From Moritella dasanensis ArB 0140 (GTDB taxonomy: Bacteria > Pseudomonadota > Gammaproteobacteria > Enterobacterales > Moritellaceae): a stretch of 64,000 nucleotides of DNA. Both the position numbers and the translations under genes were made by a program. Shown in pieces: positions 18,621 to 29,240 of the stretch. The stretch is from the NCBI RefSeq assembly GCF_000276805.1, contig NZ_AKXQ01000017.1, positions 1 through 64,000 on the forward strand, in the 5' to 3' direction. The notes under the pieces were generated by a model, which searched no databases, had not been told where the DNA came from, and worked only from the letters and a program-made list of their open reading frames with translations. Every line of letters begins with the position of its first letter. Within the stretch, counting starts at the first letter, position 1.

Positions 18621-19247
18621 CTAATTAACCAGCAAATCTTTCATAATTACGTTGTTTTTTGCTGCCTGCTTCGCTGAACCGAGTCGTTCTGCACGTACAA
18701 TCGCGTGTAGATCTTCGAGCGCAGTGGAAAAATCATCATTAATAATGAGGTAATCATATTCATTATAGTGTGACATTTCAGCTTCTGCTTCAGCCATTCT
18801 GCTCGCGATGATGTCATCACTGTCTTGACCACGACTGTTAAGGCGACGTTCAAGTTCTTCGCGGCTTGGCGGTAGGATAAAGATACCACGTGCATCAGCA
18901 ATTTGTTCTTTAATTTGACGCGCACCTTGCCAGTCGATATCTAAGAAAATATCAATACCACGGGCAAGCGTATTTTCAATCATAACACGTGAGGTACCGT
19001 AGTAATTACCGAATACTTCTGCCCATTCAAAAAACTCATTGTTTTCGATTTGCGCTTTAAAATCAGCCACTGGAATGTAGTGGTAATGGGTACCGTCAAC
19101 TTCACCAGGGCGAATTGCTCGAGTCGTGTGAGAGACAGACACTTTCATATCGCTGCTTGGGTTTGCATCTAAAAGTGCTTTGATAAGACTTGATTTTCCT
19201 GCGCCACTTGGAGCGGATACAATAAATAGAGTGCCTTTACGTGCCAT
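18621..19247 (-). CDS. gmk: Guanylate kinase
   Basis: 208 residues. Phosphorylates GMP to GDP. P-loop [11 protein letters not shown] near residue 10, GMP-binding [19 protein letters not shown], and [16 protein letters not shown] 19247 is preceded by AAAGG at 8 nt. First gene of the gmk-rpoZ-spoT-trmH-recG cluster. Confidence 0.98.
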   Translation of the reverse strand: MARKGTLFIVSAPSGAGKSSLIKALLDANPSSDMKVSVSHTTRAIRPGEVDGTHYHYIPVADFKAQIENNEFFEWAEVFGNYYGTSRVMIENTLARGIDIFLDIDWQGARQIKEQIADARGIFILPPSREELERRLNSRGQDSDDIIASRMAEAEAEMSHYNEYDYLIINDDFSTALEDLHAIVRAERLGSAKQAAKNNVIMKDLLVN

Positions 19248-19411
19248 GCTGAGCCTTTAATGAGAGTATTTAATGAGATTTAAAAGCGGCCCAAGATAGC
19301 ATAAATAGGAGGGGAAATTAAACTGCTTTAATCGTTTACTCAATAACGGCCACAAAAAAAGATGGCGGAGTGTGCGCTTGTCATGTGATTTCAGTACCGA
19401 CTTAATCGGGC

Positions 19412-19741
19412 TTAGTGGGTATGTGGTGTTGATGAAAGGTTGATTAATGCAATGCCGACAGCGATAAATAACATGCCGATCCACACTTTGGTATCTAGGT
19501 GTTGTTTATAGACTAAGCTCGACATGTAAGTGACTAAAATGATGGCTAATCCTGCCCATGAAGCATGCACGATACCAACGGGTAGGTTTTTAACGGCTTG
19601 GCCTAAGAATAAAAAGGCTAACAGGTGACCAAAGATAACAATGACGCTGGGCCAGAAGTTGCTAAATCCATTAGTCGCTTTCAACGCCACGTGCGATGTT
19701 GCTTCTGCTAATACGCCTAATAAAAGAAATAACCAACCCAT
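19412..19741 (-). CDS. Small multidrug resistance (SMR) family transporter
   Basis: 109 residues with four membrane helices. The conserved helix-1 glutamate is present at position 13 (LLGVLAEATSHVALK) and helix 3 contains VGIVHASWAGLAIIL, where EmrE/SugE proteins have Y-A-x-W; here Tyr is replaced by His while Trp stays. Ends in a HTH tail. Likely a proton-coupled exporter of cations or guanidinium-like compounds; substrate cannot be told from sequence. Monocistronic, downstream of the adhC terminator. Confidence 0.88.
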   Translation of the reverse strand: MGWLFLLLGVLAEATSHVALKATNGFSNFWPSVIVIFGHLLAFLFLGQAVKNLPVGIVHASWAGLAIILVTYMSSLVYKQHLDTKVWIGMLFIAVGIALINLSSTPHTH

Positions 19742-19783
19742 AATACTACCTGCTCATTTTATGATTTATAGAAAATTTTAGAC

Positions 19784-19823
19784 TTAAAAAAACGCCTTCA
19801 CATACTTGTCGCAGGTGAAGGCG
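19784..19823 (-). terminator. Terminator of adhC
   Basis: CGCCTTCAC (19793-19801) and GTGAAGGCG (19815-19823); on the minus strand the stem is followed by seven T (complement of 19786-19792). Confidence 0.9.
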
Positions 19824-19894
19824 GATATAACACGACCATTTACTTAAATACTCTAATAAACAATCGGTTGTTTAATTGCCACTTATCGAAAGTA

Positions 19895-21441
<1,547 letters not shown>

Positions 21442-22008
21442 ATGAATAAATCTCTTTTGGCAACGATTGTCTCTGCTTCTCTATTTTTAGCAGGCTGTTC
21501 TTCTTCGGGTGACTCAAGCAACGGTGGACCGGGTGATCCAGTTATCCCTGATATCGATAACTCACCAGAATGGGGACTTGATATTGGTGATGCACCTGAT
21601 TGGGGGTTAACTGATCCAGATTTCGGACTATCAACGCCTTCAATTCCAGACAGGTTGCCACCAATATGGGGTGGACCTGAAGTACCGGAGATTGATAATG
21701 GTCCTGAGACCAGTTATACCATTTCAGGAAACACGATCACTGATGCTAATGGTAACGTGTTCAATATTACAGATGTGAATTGGCTTGGTCAGGAAATGAC
21801 GGTTCAAGATCAAGAGGGTAATGAATATCGTGTGAGCGTTATACGTCAAGGTGAACTTGAAGGGGATTTTGGTGTTGTAATTAATGGTAACCCGATCATC
21901 ATTGGTGGTGATACCGTTCAAGGCGGGCCAAGACCATTGATGGAGAATAGTGGCCAGGCTATTGACCGTAATGCTATCCGTGATTCAATTCGCTCTCATT
22001 TAAAATAA
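21442..22008 (+). CDS. Orphan lipoprotein with WGL-type repeats
   Basis: 188 residues starting MNKSLLATIVSASLFLAGCSSSG: a signal peptide with lipobox LAGC, so a lipid-anchored protein is likely. Residues 25-75 are Pro/Gly/Asp-rich with short repeats (PEWGLDIG, PDWGLTDP, PDFGLSTP, PPIWGGPE). The C-terminal part (~95-170) is beta-like (YTISGNTITDANGNVFNI). No family recognised. ATG 21442 starts the signal peptide; the RBS is weak. Sixty bp precede the following beta-barrel gene, suggesting an operon. Confidence 0.8.
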   Translation: MNKSLLATIVSASLFLAGCSSSGDSSNGGPGDPVIPDIDNSPEWGLDIGDAPDWGLTDPDFGLSTPSIPDRLPPIWGGPEVPEIDNGPETSYTISGNTITDANGNVFNITDVNWLGQEMTVQDQEGNEYRVSVIRQGELEGDFGVVINGNPIIIGGDTVQGGPRPLMENSGQAIDRNAIRDSIRSHLK

Positions 22009-22068
22009 TTCTCTATTTTATGTATTCAGCTCCTAGCGTTTGCTTGGAGCCTTCCCCTAGGTTAGAAC

Positions 22069-22743
22069 ATGAAAACTATTTCAATTACTTGCAGCGCAAT
22101 GATGCTCTGTACTTCAGCGTTTGCTGGAATTGATCTATCAATTGAAAAGGATGTAATAGAGATCGGTGTTACCGCGACGGTAACTGATAATACTTATTTA
22201 TATATTGGTGGAGACAGCAACGAATGGCTCGGGATTGGTGTTGGTTACCATCAATTTGTTAATTCGAATTGGAAGTTGGATTCTTATTATGAGTTCAGCT
22301 TGGAGGATGATTGGCTTATGGGGGAGTTAGCTGGTGTTGATGGCGTTAAAACAAAAACACACTTTGTTGACCTTTCTGCAATCCGATTTTTCGACGGGTA
22401 CTCTGCGAAGTTTGGCGTGACAAGCGAATTTGTCCGCAATGGTTTCACTTGGATGACGGTTGATGATGCGAATAAGTATTCGGCCTATTTCGCCGCAGCT
22501 AAGTACTTCCAGCATGCTTATGTTATTGGTAAATTTGAGTTTCACTATGCAGAAGACAAATCGGATATGGTTGATTTCAACCAAGGGACCGCGAATGAAT
22601 GGGAAATATCGATAGGTACTATGCGTCCGATTTTACATATCTATCCGTATGCGAAAGTATCTGCTTTTAGCCCTAACGGTACTTATTATGGCATGGATGA
22701 CATTGATTACAGTTGGACTATTGGAGGGCGGATTTCATTCTAG
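22069..22743 (+). CDS. Predicted outer-membrane beta-barrel protein, unknown
   Basis: 224 residues with a signal peptide (MKTISITCSAMMLCTSAFA) and alternating-residue strands rich in Tyr, Trp and Phe (for example GIGVGYHQFVNSNWKLDSYYEF). The chain ends YSWTIGGRISF, with the terminal Phe that marks outer-membrane barrels for BAM. Size suggests an 8-10 strand barrel. Function unknown; the lipoprotein upstream may be its partner. Confidence 0.78.
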   Translation: MKTISITCSAMMLCTSAFAGIDLSIEKDVIEIGVTATVTDNTYLYIGGDSNEWLGIGVGYHQFVNSNWKLDSYYEFSLEDDWLMGELAGVDGVKTKTHFVDLSAIRFFDGYSAKFGVTSEFVRNGFTWMTVDDANKYSAYFAAAKYFQHAYVIGKFEFHYAEDKSDMVDFNQGTANEWEISIGTMRPILHIYPYAKVSAFSPNGTYYGMDDIDYSWTIGGRISF

Positions 22744-22760
22744 AGGATGATTATTGAACA

Positions 22761-22786
22761 TAAAAAAACCTGATATTGCTATCAGG
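22761..22786 (-). terminator. Terminator of the glutaredoxin-like gene
   Basis: CCTGATA (22769-22775), loop TTGC, TATCAGG (22780-22786); a seven-base T-run follows on the minus strand. It may also stop the convergent beta-barrel gene, though no T-run follows on the plus strand. Confidence 0.88.
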
Positions 22787-22823
22787 CTTTCAGGTATTAA
22801 TTAACTTGGCTGGGCACATTTAA

Positions 22824-23183
22824 TTAAGCGAATTTCTTTTCTAAATGGGCAATGATGTCATTTGATTCATACATCCATTGCACTTGACCATTTTCTTCAA
22901 TGCGTAGGCAAGGAACTTTACGGCGACCGCCTTGTTGTTCTAGTTCGTTACCAAACGTAGCATCATTTTTCGCATCACGTACTGCAATATCTAGGTTTAA
23001 ACGTTTCATGCTACGACGTACTTTTACGCAAAATGGGCAAGCCTCAAATTGGTAAAGTGACATGTTATTGATTTCGCTATCAACCTTTGCCTGTTCTTCA
23101 GCAGGACGTTTCATGCTTTTTGGTGAAAAGATGAAATTAAGCGTTAAAATAAGACGGCCTAGTAACCAGCGAACAACTTTCAT
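22824..23183 (-). CDS. Membrane-anchored glutaredoxin-like protein
   Basis: 119 residues from ATG 23183. An N-terminal hydrophobic helix (VVRWLLGRLILTLNFIF) is followed by a linker and a glutaredoxin / GST N-terminal thioredoxin fold with the redox motif CPFC, GGRRKVPCLRI (cis-Pro) and a C-terminal ESNDIIAHLEKKF. Likely a thiol-disulfide enzyme tethered to the inner membrane, facing the cytoplasm. An in-frame start at 23231 would add 16 residues, but AAGG lies 9 nt before 23183. Confidence 0.87.
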   Translation of the reverse strand: MKVVRWLLGRLILTLNFIFSPKSMKRPAEEQAKVDSEINNMSLYQFEACPFCVKVRRSMKRLNLDIAVRDAKNDATFGNELEQQGGRRKVPCLRIEENGQVQWMYESNDIIAHLEKKFA

Positions 23184-23331
23184 GAATGAGTACCTTGTGA
23201 AAATAGGATTAGTTTTTCGGTATGCTACCATATTTGTAGCGGGTAAGGCGACGCCTAGACGATGCTTGAAATCGATTAAGAATAACTAAGCACATAAAGT
23301 CTAGGCGTATATATCAGCTTATTGAGTGGCT

Positions 23332-24564
23332 TTAAGCGCGGCGTTTTCTAAAGGCGTAGATACCAGCGCCATAGATGGTTTTGAAGAACACTGGCCAAGT
23401 ACCTAGATTGGCTTTTGGCTGTTGCTGTTTGGCAATACGTGCAAGCTGGGCTTCGTACCAGGTAATTTCTAACATCGCCATGCGATCAATGGCTTTCACA
23501 CCTGTAGTTAAGTTAGGTAGGCTAATCTTATGTTCATCCGATGCCATTAGTTTATTCGGCAGTTGCGTATCTAGCGACATTGGACGTGCGATACCGATAA
23601 AGTCTGTGGCATTGCTTTGCAGTGCTGACAACATGGCTTTACTTGAACGGAATCCGCCAGTTACCACTAACGGTGTGTCGGTGATCGCGCGTACTTTTTC
23701 AGCATAACTCAGGAAGTAAGCTTCACGTTCTAAAGTTGATTTCTTCACTTTGTGACCGGTCATCGTTGGGCTTTCATAGGTACCACCGCTGATTTCGATT
23801 TGATCGATCCCTGCATCACCTAATGCTTTAACTACTTGCATTGATTCTTCTTCGGTAAAACCACCACGCATGAAATCGGCTGAATTTAATTTAATGCCAA
23901 TAGGAAAGTCATCACCGACTTCAGCACGTATTGCTTGATAGATTGATAATACAAAGCGCATACGGTTTTCAATGCTACCACCCCATTGGTCGTCACGTTG
24001 ATTGTGGCGTGGAGACAAAAATTGATTCACTAAATAACCGTGGGCACCGTGAATTTGCACGCCTGTAAAACCAACTTGCTTAGCCAGTTTCGCACTCGTT
24101 TGAAATTGACCAATAATGTTTAAAATTTCTGATTCAGTAAGGGCGCGTGGCGTATTAAAGCCTTTTTCTAAACCATTGGTTAATGCGATAGCAGAGGGCG
24201 CTACAGGTTCTTTATTAATAAAATTTGGTGTTTGCTTACCGGGATGATTTAACTGCGCCCAGAATTGCGTATCGTTAAGGCTACCTTGTTGTGCCCAGTT
24301 TTTAAATTCCGTTAAATCACTTTGTTCATCTAGCACTACGTTTTTTGGTTCGCCCAGTGCGTCACGAGCAACCATGATATTGCCACTAATAGACAAACCT
24401 AAACCACCTAGAGCCCAAGCGCGATAAAGCGTTGCTAGACCCGGTAATGGATTGTGTTGCGGATCACCAAGCTGTTCACTCATTGCCGATTTAAATAAAC
24501 GGTTTTTAATAAACGTGCCACTTTTTAAGGTAAAACCTTGCTGTAATGTCATTGCTGTAGTCAT
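23332..24564 (-). CDS. NADH:flavin oxidoreductase / old yellow enzyme family
   Basis: 410-residue FMN-dependent ene-reductase-like enzyme. TIM barrel with KNRLFKSAMSEQ at the N-terminus, the substrate-binding pair in QIHGAHGYLVNQFLSPRHNQR, WGGSIENR, and an FMN-phosphate site VVTGGFRSS. The C-terminal ~60 residues extend past the barrel. Probably reduces electrophilic alkenes, quinones or nitro compounds. A TetR gene lies upstream on the same strand, and both genes have the same palindrome in front, so regulation by this TetR is likely (NemR/NemA-like arrangement). Confidence 0.9.
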   Translation of the reverse strand: MTTAMTLQQGFTLKSGTFIKNRLFKSAMSEQLGDPQHNPLPGLATLYRAWALGGLGLSISGNIMVARDALGEPKNVVLDEQSDLTEFKNWAQQGSLNDTQFWAQLNHPGKQTPNFINKEPVAPSAIALTNGLEKGFNTPRALTESEILNIIGQFQTSAKLAKQVGFTGVQIHGAHGYLVNQFLSPRHNQRDDQWGGSIENRMRFVLSIYQAIRAEVGDDFPIGIKLNSADFMRGGFTEEESMQVVKALGDAGIDQIEISGGTYESPTMTGHKVKKSTLEREAYFLSYAEKVRAITDTPLVVTGGFRSSKAMLSALQSNATDFIGIARPMSLDTQLPNKLMASDEHKISLPNLTTGVKAIDRMAMLEITWYEAQLARIAKQQQPKANLGTWPVFFKTIYGAGIYAFRKRRA

Positions 24565-24591
24565 TATTAATCCTGCTTTAAATAAATCATT

Positions 24592-24604
24592 AGACCGGTC
24601 GTCT
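24592..24604. promoter_or_regulatory. Predicted TetR operator upstream of the old-yellow-enzyme gene
   Basis: AGAC-CGGTC-GTCT, 28 bp before the flavin oxidoreductase start. Nearly the same sequence lies before the tetR gene (25295-25305). Confidence 0.72.
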
Positions 24605-24681
24605 TAAGCTTGGGTCAAAAAAACGATATTATAATTCGACTCATAATATCGCTGTCTATTTGTTCGTGTTTAACATGCCAT

Positions 24682-25281
24682 TTAGCTGGCTTTTAAAATG
24701 TCATCAAAAATGAAATCGGTGATCTGCGTTAGATTATCGGTATTACCGGCGATCTTCATTTCGATTAAACTACCTTCCCATGCTGTCCACATTAATGTCG
24801 CCAGCTGCTTTGCAGGTAAGTCAGTACGGATTAATTGTTGTGTTTGTGCTTCACTGATTAATCCAGATAATAATTTGTTTAATGCATTAACAGAACGCTG
24901 CATTGCTTGTTGGCATAACGCACTGGAATCACCAATATCGTTAGCGACACTGGCAACCAAGCAACCTTGTTTGCCGTTCTGCTCGCTGTATTTTTGGCGA
25001 CCTTTTTCGAACAGTGCACGCAATTTTTGTATTGGGTTCAGGTTTATGTCATCTAATAGCGGCTGAATTTCTTTGGCATTGGCGTGCATATCGGCTTCGA
25101 TTAGCTCGGCAACAAAGGCTTCTTTGCTATTAAAGTAGTTATAAAAGGACCCTTTAGGTACTTTCAGCTCATCTAGGATCTGTTTAATCCCAGTGCCGTG
25201 ATAACCGTGTTGAGAGATATGCTTGATACCAACTTCAATCAGGGCTTCGCGAGTATGTTCATTTTGTTTAGGTCTTGGCAT
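24682..25281 (-). CDS. TetR/AcrR family repressor
   Basis: 199 residues. N-terminal helix-turn-helix (~8-55) with HGYHGTGIKQILDELKVPKGSFYNYFNSKEAF; C-terminal ligand-binding domain with a single cysteine near residue 106 (KQGCLVASVAND) and another near 123 (LCQQ). Cysteine-containing relatives such as NemR sense electrophiles, which would match the neighbouring old yellow enzyme; that is inference. Preceded by a copy of the shared operator. Confidence 0.92.
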   Translation of the reverse strand: MPRPKQNEHTREALIEVGIKHISQHGYHGTGIKQILDELKVPKGSFYNYFNSKEAFVAELIEADMHANAKEIQPLLDDINLNPIQKLRALFEKGRQKYSEQNGKQGCLVASVANDIGDSSALCQQAMQRSVNALNKLLSGLISEAQTQQLIRTDLPAKQLATLMWTAWEGSLIEMKIAGNTDNLTQITDFIFDDILKAS

Positions 25282-25294
25282 TTGGCTATTCTAT

Positions 25295-25305
25295 GACCGA
25301 TCGTC
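25295..25305. promoter_or_regulatory. Predicted TetR autoregulatory operator
   Basis: GAC-CGATC-GTC, 14 bp upstream of the tetR start, matching the copy at 24592-24604 (GACCGRTCGTCTT in common). Confidence 0.7.
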
Positions 25306-25370
25306 TTGAAATGCAATTGTTAAAGGTTGGGTGCTTATCTCCTCCTACCTTATCTCGCGATTAAGCTCGG

Positions 25371-26639
25371 TTATATTTTATTCTGCTGCCATTTATCTAC
25401 AACCAACGCCGCGATAAGATCGCCTTCGACATTCACTGCGGTTCTGAAGGTATCCAGTGGACGTTCGATAATAAGTAAAATGGCGATACCTTCTAGTGGA
25501 ATACCTGCAGCAAGCATGACTAATTGCATGCCAGACATCGAGCCTGATGGCATACCAGGTGCGCCGACAGATGAAACCATGGCCATGATAAAAATCATCA
25601 CGATACCCGTGGTACTTAAATCAATGCCAAATAATTGCGCGAGGAAGAGTGCCGCTACCCCTTCAAATAACGCGGTGCCATCCATGTTCATCACTGCACC
25701 AAGCGGTAATACAAAGCTACTGGTACTTTGTGATATGCCCAGTTCGTTCTCTGCTGCTTGCATCGACAAAGGCAGTGTTGCTGAGCTTGACGAAGTAGCA
25801 AACGCCATCGCTAATGGTGCGGAGATTGCTTTAAATAAGGTGCTAAATTTAATGCCAGTAAAAATTTTAGCCAGAGTCGGTAAGACAATGACGCCGTGAA
25901 TCAGGGTGAGTACAAATACCAACAAGGCAAATAGCGCCAATTGACCAAATAAGCCGGTATTCCCTGTCACCGTAAACTCAAATACGATGGCGAACACGGC
26001 TATCGGGGCGAGACGAATGATACTCTGTACTAATTTATTTAAACCTGCATTCAGCCCCGCAATCACAGTAAATACCACATGATTTTGTGGCAATGAACGT
26101 AATAGTGATACTGAAAATAACAGTGAGAATAAAACAATCGCTAACAGGTTGCCGTTAACCAAGGCTGAAAAAGGATTCACAAGCGCCATCGCCAATAATT
26201 TAGCAGTAATGCTTGAGCCTGTTACTGTATCTTGTTCAATTAAATTAATGTGGTCAGCAACAACGATTGGCTCTACAAGTGGCTGCCATTCTGGCATTAA
26301 TAGCGCAGCGCCAAGGCCGAGACTGATCGCGATAATCGACGTTAAACTGTAAAAGGTGAGGGTGCTTACGCCTAAGGTTTTTAATTTTAGCGTTGAGCCT
26401 ATATTGGTAATACCCTGCATTAACGACAGCATGACCACTAAGCCGATAACCATTTTCAGCAAACCGATATAAGTGGTCTTGCCTAACAAGATTAATTGAT
26501 ACCAAGCCTGTTCAGTAATGTGTTCTGTAACTGGGCCGGAAATATTGGTGACGACTGGCAGCATGCTGGCAATAGCCCAAGCCAAAATAGCGGCGGTCAG
26601 TAGTTGCAACGGCAATGAACGCTTGATAGTTGATAACAT
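25371..26639 (-). CDS. Dicarboxylate/amino acid:cation symporter (DAACS family)
   Basis: 422 residues with about eight membrane helices and two re-entrant loops. Signatures: the serine-rich hairpin AFATSSSSATLPLS, the cation/substrate motif VMNMDGTALFEG and SSVGAPGMPSG. Sodium- or proton-driven uptake of glutamate, aspartate, serine or C4-dicarboxylates; which one cannot be read from sequence. Divergent from a LysR gene that is the likely regulator. Confidence 0.92.
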   Translation of the reverse strand: MLSTIKRSLPLQLLTAAILAWAIASMLPVVTNISGPVTEHITEQAWYQLILLGKTTYIGLLKMVIGLVVMLSLMQGITNIGSTLKLKTLGVSTLTFYSLTSIIAISLGLGAALLMPEWQPLVEPIVVADHINLIEQDTVTGSSITAKLLAMALVNPFSALVNGNLLAIVLFSLLFSVSLLRSLPQNHVVFTVIAGLNAGLNKLVQSIIRLAPIAVFAIVFEFTVTGNTGLFGQLALFALLVFVLTLIHGVIVLPTLAKIFTGIKFSTLFKAISAPLAMAFATSSSSATLPLSMQAAENELGISQSTSSFVLPLGAVMNMDGTALFEGVAALFLAQLFGIDLSTTGIVMIFIMAMVSSVGAPGMPSGSMSGMQLVMLAAGIPLEGIAILLIIERPLDTFRTAVNVEGDLIAALVVDKWQQNKI

Positions 26640-26816
26640 AATATTTCTCGCTAGCGTGACTGGAACTCAATAAATGAAGCGCGATTATAGGGAAGTTATA
26701 GCTGGATGATAATGAGGGTAATAAGCAAATCACTTTTACTACATGGTAATAATTTAGGTTTATTATCGTAAATAACTTATAATTGTTACCTAACAGTTGA
26801 ATAAGAGAATGTGTTG

Positions 26817-27692
26817 ATGAGTGATTGGTCTGGTGTCAGTGAGTTTGTAGCAGTTGCCGAAACTGAAAGTTTTACCGCGGCGGCAAAGCGTTTAGGGATC
26901 TCGACCGCACAAGTGAGTCGACAGGTATCCGCACTTGAAGAACGCTTGTCAGCCAAGCTGTTTTATCGGACCACACGTAAAGTATCGGTGACTGAAGTAG
27001 GTGGTATTTATTACCAGCATTGTCGCCAGGTAATGGACGGACTCGCAGATGCAGAACGTGCCATCAGCAATTTACAAAGCACGCCCAAAGGTAAGTTAAA
27101 AATAACCGCGCCAATTACTTACGGTGAACGCAGTGTTGCGCCATTGGTGAATGATTTTGTGATCCAATATCCTGAGCTAGAAGTGCAATTAGTATTATCT
27201 AATCAGCAGATTGATTTAATCGATGAAGGCTTTGATTTAGCTATTCGTCTCGGTCAGTTAGGTGATTCATCGATGATTGGTAAACGTCTTGCTACTCGTA
27301 AGCAATATGTTTGTGCTGCGCCGGAATACTTAAGTGCCTTTGGTGCTCCGCATACCTTGTCAGAATTAGACCGTCATAATTGCTTATCTGGCACCTTGGA
27401 TTACTGGCGTTTTCAGGAAAAAGGCAAAGCCCGTAATATTCGCGTGAAAGGTAATTTTAGCTGTAACAGTGGCCCAGTATTAGTGGATGCGGCATTGAAA
27501 GGCGTGGGTATAGTGCAACTGCCAGATTATTATGTGCAGGAATATATTAACCAAGGTCTGCTGATTGAATTGCTGCCAAACTACCGTGAACCGGATGATG
27601 CTGTGTGGGCTTTATATCCACAAAATCGCCATCTGTCGCCGAAAGTACGTATGTTGGTAGACTACTTAGCAAAAGAATTAGCGATAAATTAA
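26817..27692 (+). CDS. LysR-family transcriptional regulator
   Basis: 291 residues. Winged helix-turn-helix with VAVAETESFTAAAKRLGISTAQVSRQVSALEERL, and a periplasmic-binding-like effector domain (~90-290). I choose ATG 26817 with AAGAGA upstream; GTG 26811 and TTG 26814 are also in frame. Divergent from the symporter gene with a 177-bp gap, and followed by a strong terminator. Confidence 0.93.
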   Translation: MSDWSGVSEFVAVAETESFTAAAKRLGISTAQVSRQVSALEERLSAKLFYRTTRKVSVTEVGGIYYQHCRQVMDGLADAERAISNLQSTPKGKLKITAPITYGERSVAPLVNDFVIQYPELEVQLVLSNQQIDLIDEGFDLAIRLGQLGDSSMIGKRLATRKQYVCAAPEYLSAFGAPHTLSELDRHNCLSGTLDYWRFQEKGKARNIRVKGNFSCNSGPVLVDAALKGVGIVQLPDYYVQEYINQGLLIELLPNYREPDDAVWALYPQNRHLSPKVRMLVDYLAKELAIN

Positions 27693-27785
27693 TTATAATA
27701 ATATCGTTATTTGTAGCGATTATTACAGATAGAGAAGTCGACAGAGACGTAGATAGTGAAGTTGATATTGGAGTCGATAGATAAG

Positions 27786-27816
27786 TAGGGAGTCATCACG
27801 TGTGACTCCCTTTTTA
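27786..27816 (+). terminator. Terminator of the LysR gene
   Basis: GGGAGTCA (27788-27795), 7-nt loop, TGACTCCC (27803-27810), TTTTT. The 70 bp before it contain degenerate repeats of a GATAG-GAAGTYGA type unit. Confidence 0.93.
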
Positions 27817-27888
27817 GTTCTTATGCTTAGCTTTATTTTGAGTGCTGTTATTTTATTGATACAAGCTAAGCGTTATTTGCTACCAGGA

Positions 27889-28560
27889 CTAATCAATTAA
27901 CGCCGACACCGTTTCTTGTAATGTCGTTAACTGCGCTTTAAGTGTCGCGACTTCATGTTCAAGTTCATCAACACGTGTTGCTAATACGTTATTGTCATCA
28001 GCGCTGTTATTGCTAGCCAGTGCTGAGTTATCTGTAGCAGCTGTCGAAACGACTGCACCACTGAATAGATGGGCATAGCGACAAGCACTTTGTCCCGGTT
28101 CTCTATTCAGTTTAACGATAAATGGACCTTGTTCATGATTGGTAAGTTGATCTAATGCCGTTTCAACTTCTTGCACATCATTAAATGCATGCTGGCGTGC
28201 AGAACGGGTTCTTAGTTCACCCGGTGTTTGCGGCCCACGTAAAAATAATAGCGTCAAAATAGCTAATTGCTGTGGGCTGAAACGAATTTTACTGAACTCT
28301 GTATTACCAAAACGATGACGGATCTTAGCACTGCGTTTACTGCCGTGTTCATCGTTTATCACTAAATGTTTTTTCACCAAGTCATCAACAATGTTTTGTA
28401 CTTCGTCTTGGCTTAATGACAGAACAGGTTCACGGCTGCTTTTTTGATTACATGCCGACGTTAATGAGTTTAACGATAGCGGGTAATTATCTGGTGTTGT
28501 GTGTTCTTTTTCGATCAACGCGCCTAATACACGCGTTTCATGTAGTGATAATTCATCCAT
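27889..28560 (-). CDS. yceH: YceH family protein (DUF480)
   Basis: 223 residues. LHETRVLGALIEKEHTTPDNYPLSLNSLTSACNQKSSREPV is the DUF480 tandem winged-helix signature, followed by LTLLFLRGPQTPGELRTR. The C-terminus (~185-223) is a short coiled coil (LEHEVATLKAQLTTLQETV). Function unknown, though a DNA-binding fold is expected. Its ATG overlaps the stop of the gene upstream (TAATG), so translation is coupled to cobO. Confidence 0.92.
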   Translation of the reverse strand: MDELSLHETRVLGALIEKEHTTPDNYPLSLNSLTSACNQKSSREPVLSLSQDEVQNIVDDLVKKHLVINDEHGSKRSAKIRHRFGNTEFSKIRFSPQQLAILTLLFLRGPQTPGELRTRSARQHAFNDVQEVETALDQLTNHEQGPFIVKLNREPGQSACRYAHLFSGAVVSTAATDNSALASNNSADDNNVLATRVDELEHEVATLKAQLTTLQETVSALID

Positions 28561-29168
28561 TACCAGTCAATCCCTATTTGCGCTTTAATACCTGAGCGAA
28601 AGGCATGTTTTTCTTCTCTGACTTCACTCACTGTGTCTGCCATTGCCACTAGATCTTTGTGGGCACTGCGACCGGTGACGATAACCGTCTGATCAACAGG
28701 GCGGTTACGAATAGCGTTAAGCACTTCTTCGAGATCCAGATATTGGTAACTGAGCATGTAAGTCAGTTCATCGAGTAATACCATTTTAAGATCTGGATTT
28801 TCGAGCATGGCTTTAGCATGTTCCCATGCTGTTTCTGCTGCGGCGATATCGGCGGCTTTATCTTGAGTGTCCCAAGTAAAACCGGTTTTCATCGCGTGAT
28901 ATGGCATGTCAGGGCGTACTTGCTGGATAAATTTAACTTCACCTGCTGCCCAGGTACCTTTGATAAATTGTACTACACCGGCATTAAAGCCATGGCCAAT
29001 ACAGCGGATAACATTACCAAACCCAGCGCAGGTTTTACCTTTACCGTTACCTGTCATGACGATCAAAATACCGCGTTCTTCTGTGGCTTTATCAACCCGT
29101 TTTGCGACGGTGCTTTGGATCTTCTGCATCTTTTGTTGATGTTTATCTTGGCTATTTTGTTCGGTCAT
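28560..29168 (-). CDS. cobO: Cob(I)yrinic acid a,c-diamide adenosyltransferase
   Basis: 202 residues, CobO/BtuR/CobA type. Adenosylates cobalamin precursors. P-loop TGNGKGKTCAGFG near residue 40, GVVQFIKGTW, and LDELTYMLSYQYLDLEEV (Walker B-like). N-terminal charged extension of ~25 residues. No other B12 biosynthesis genes are seen in the window, so a salvage role fits. Overlaps yceH. Confidence 0.94.
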   Translation of the reverse strand: MTEQNSQDKHQQKMQKIQSTVAKRVDKATEERGILIVMTGNGKGKTCAGFGNVIRCIGHGFNAGVVQFIKGTWAAGEVKFIQQVRPDMPYHAMKTGFTWDTQDKAADIAAAETAWEHAKAMLENPDLKMVLLDELTYMLSYQYLDLEEVLNAIRNRPVDQTVIVTGRSAHKDLVAMADTVSEVREEKHAFRSGIKAQIGIDW

Positions 29169-29240
29169 TCCATATTCCTTTAATGCCTAATACTAATAAC
29201 CTCAGTGTAAGGCTTTTATGACTAAATGGAAGTGGGAAAA

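Noticed and set aside
19257-19484. 75-codon minus-strand frame between gmk and the SMR gene
   Set aside because: Overlaps the SMR gene's 3' end in another frame, has no RBS and no protein-like features.
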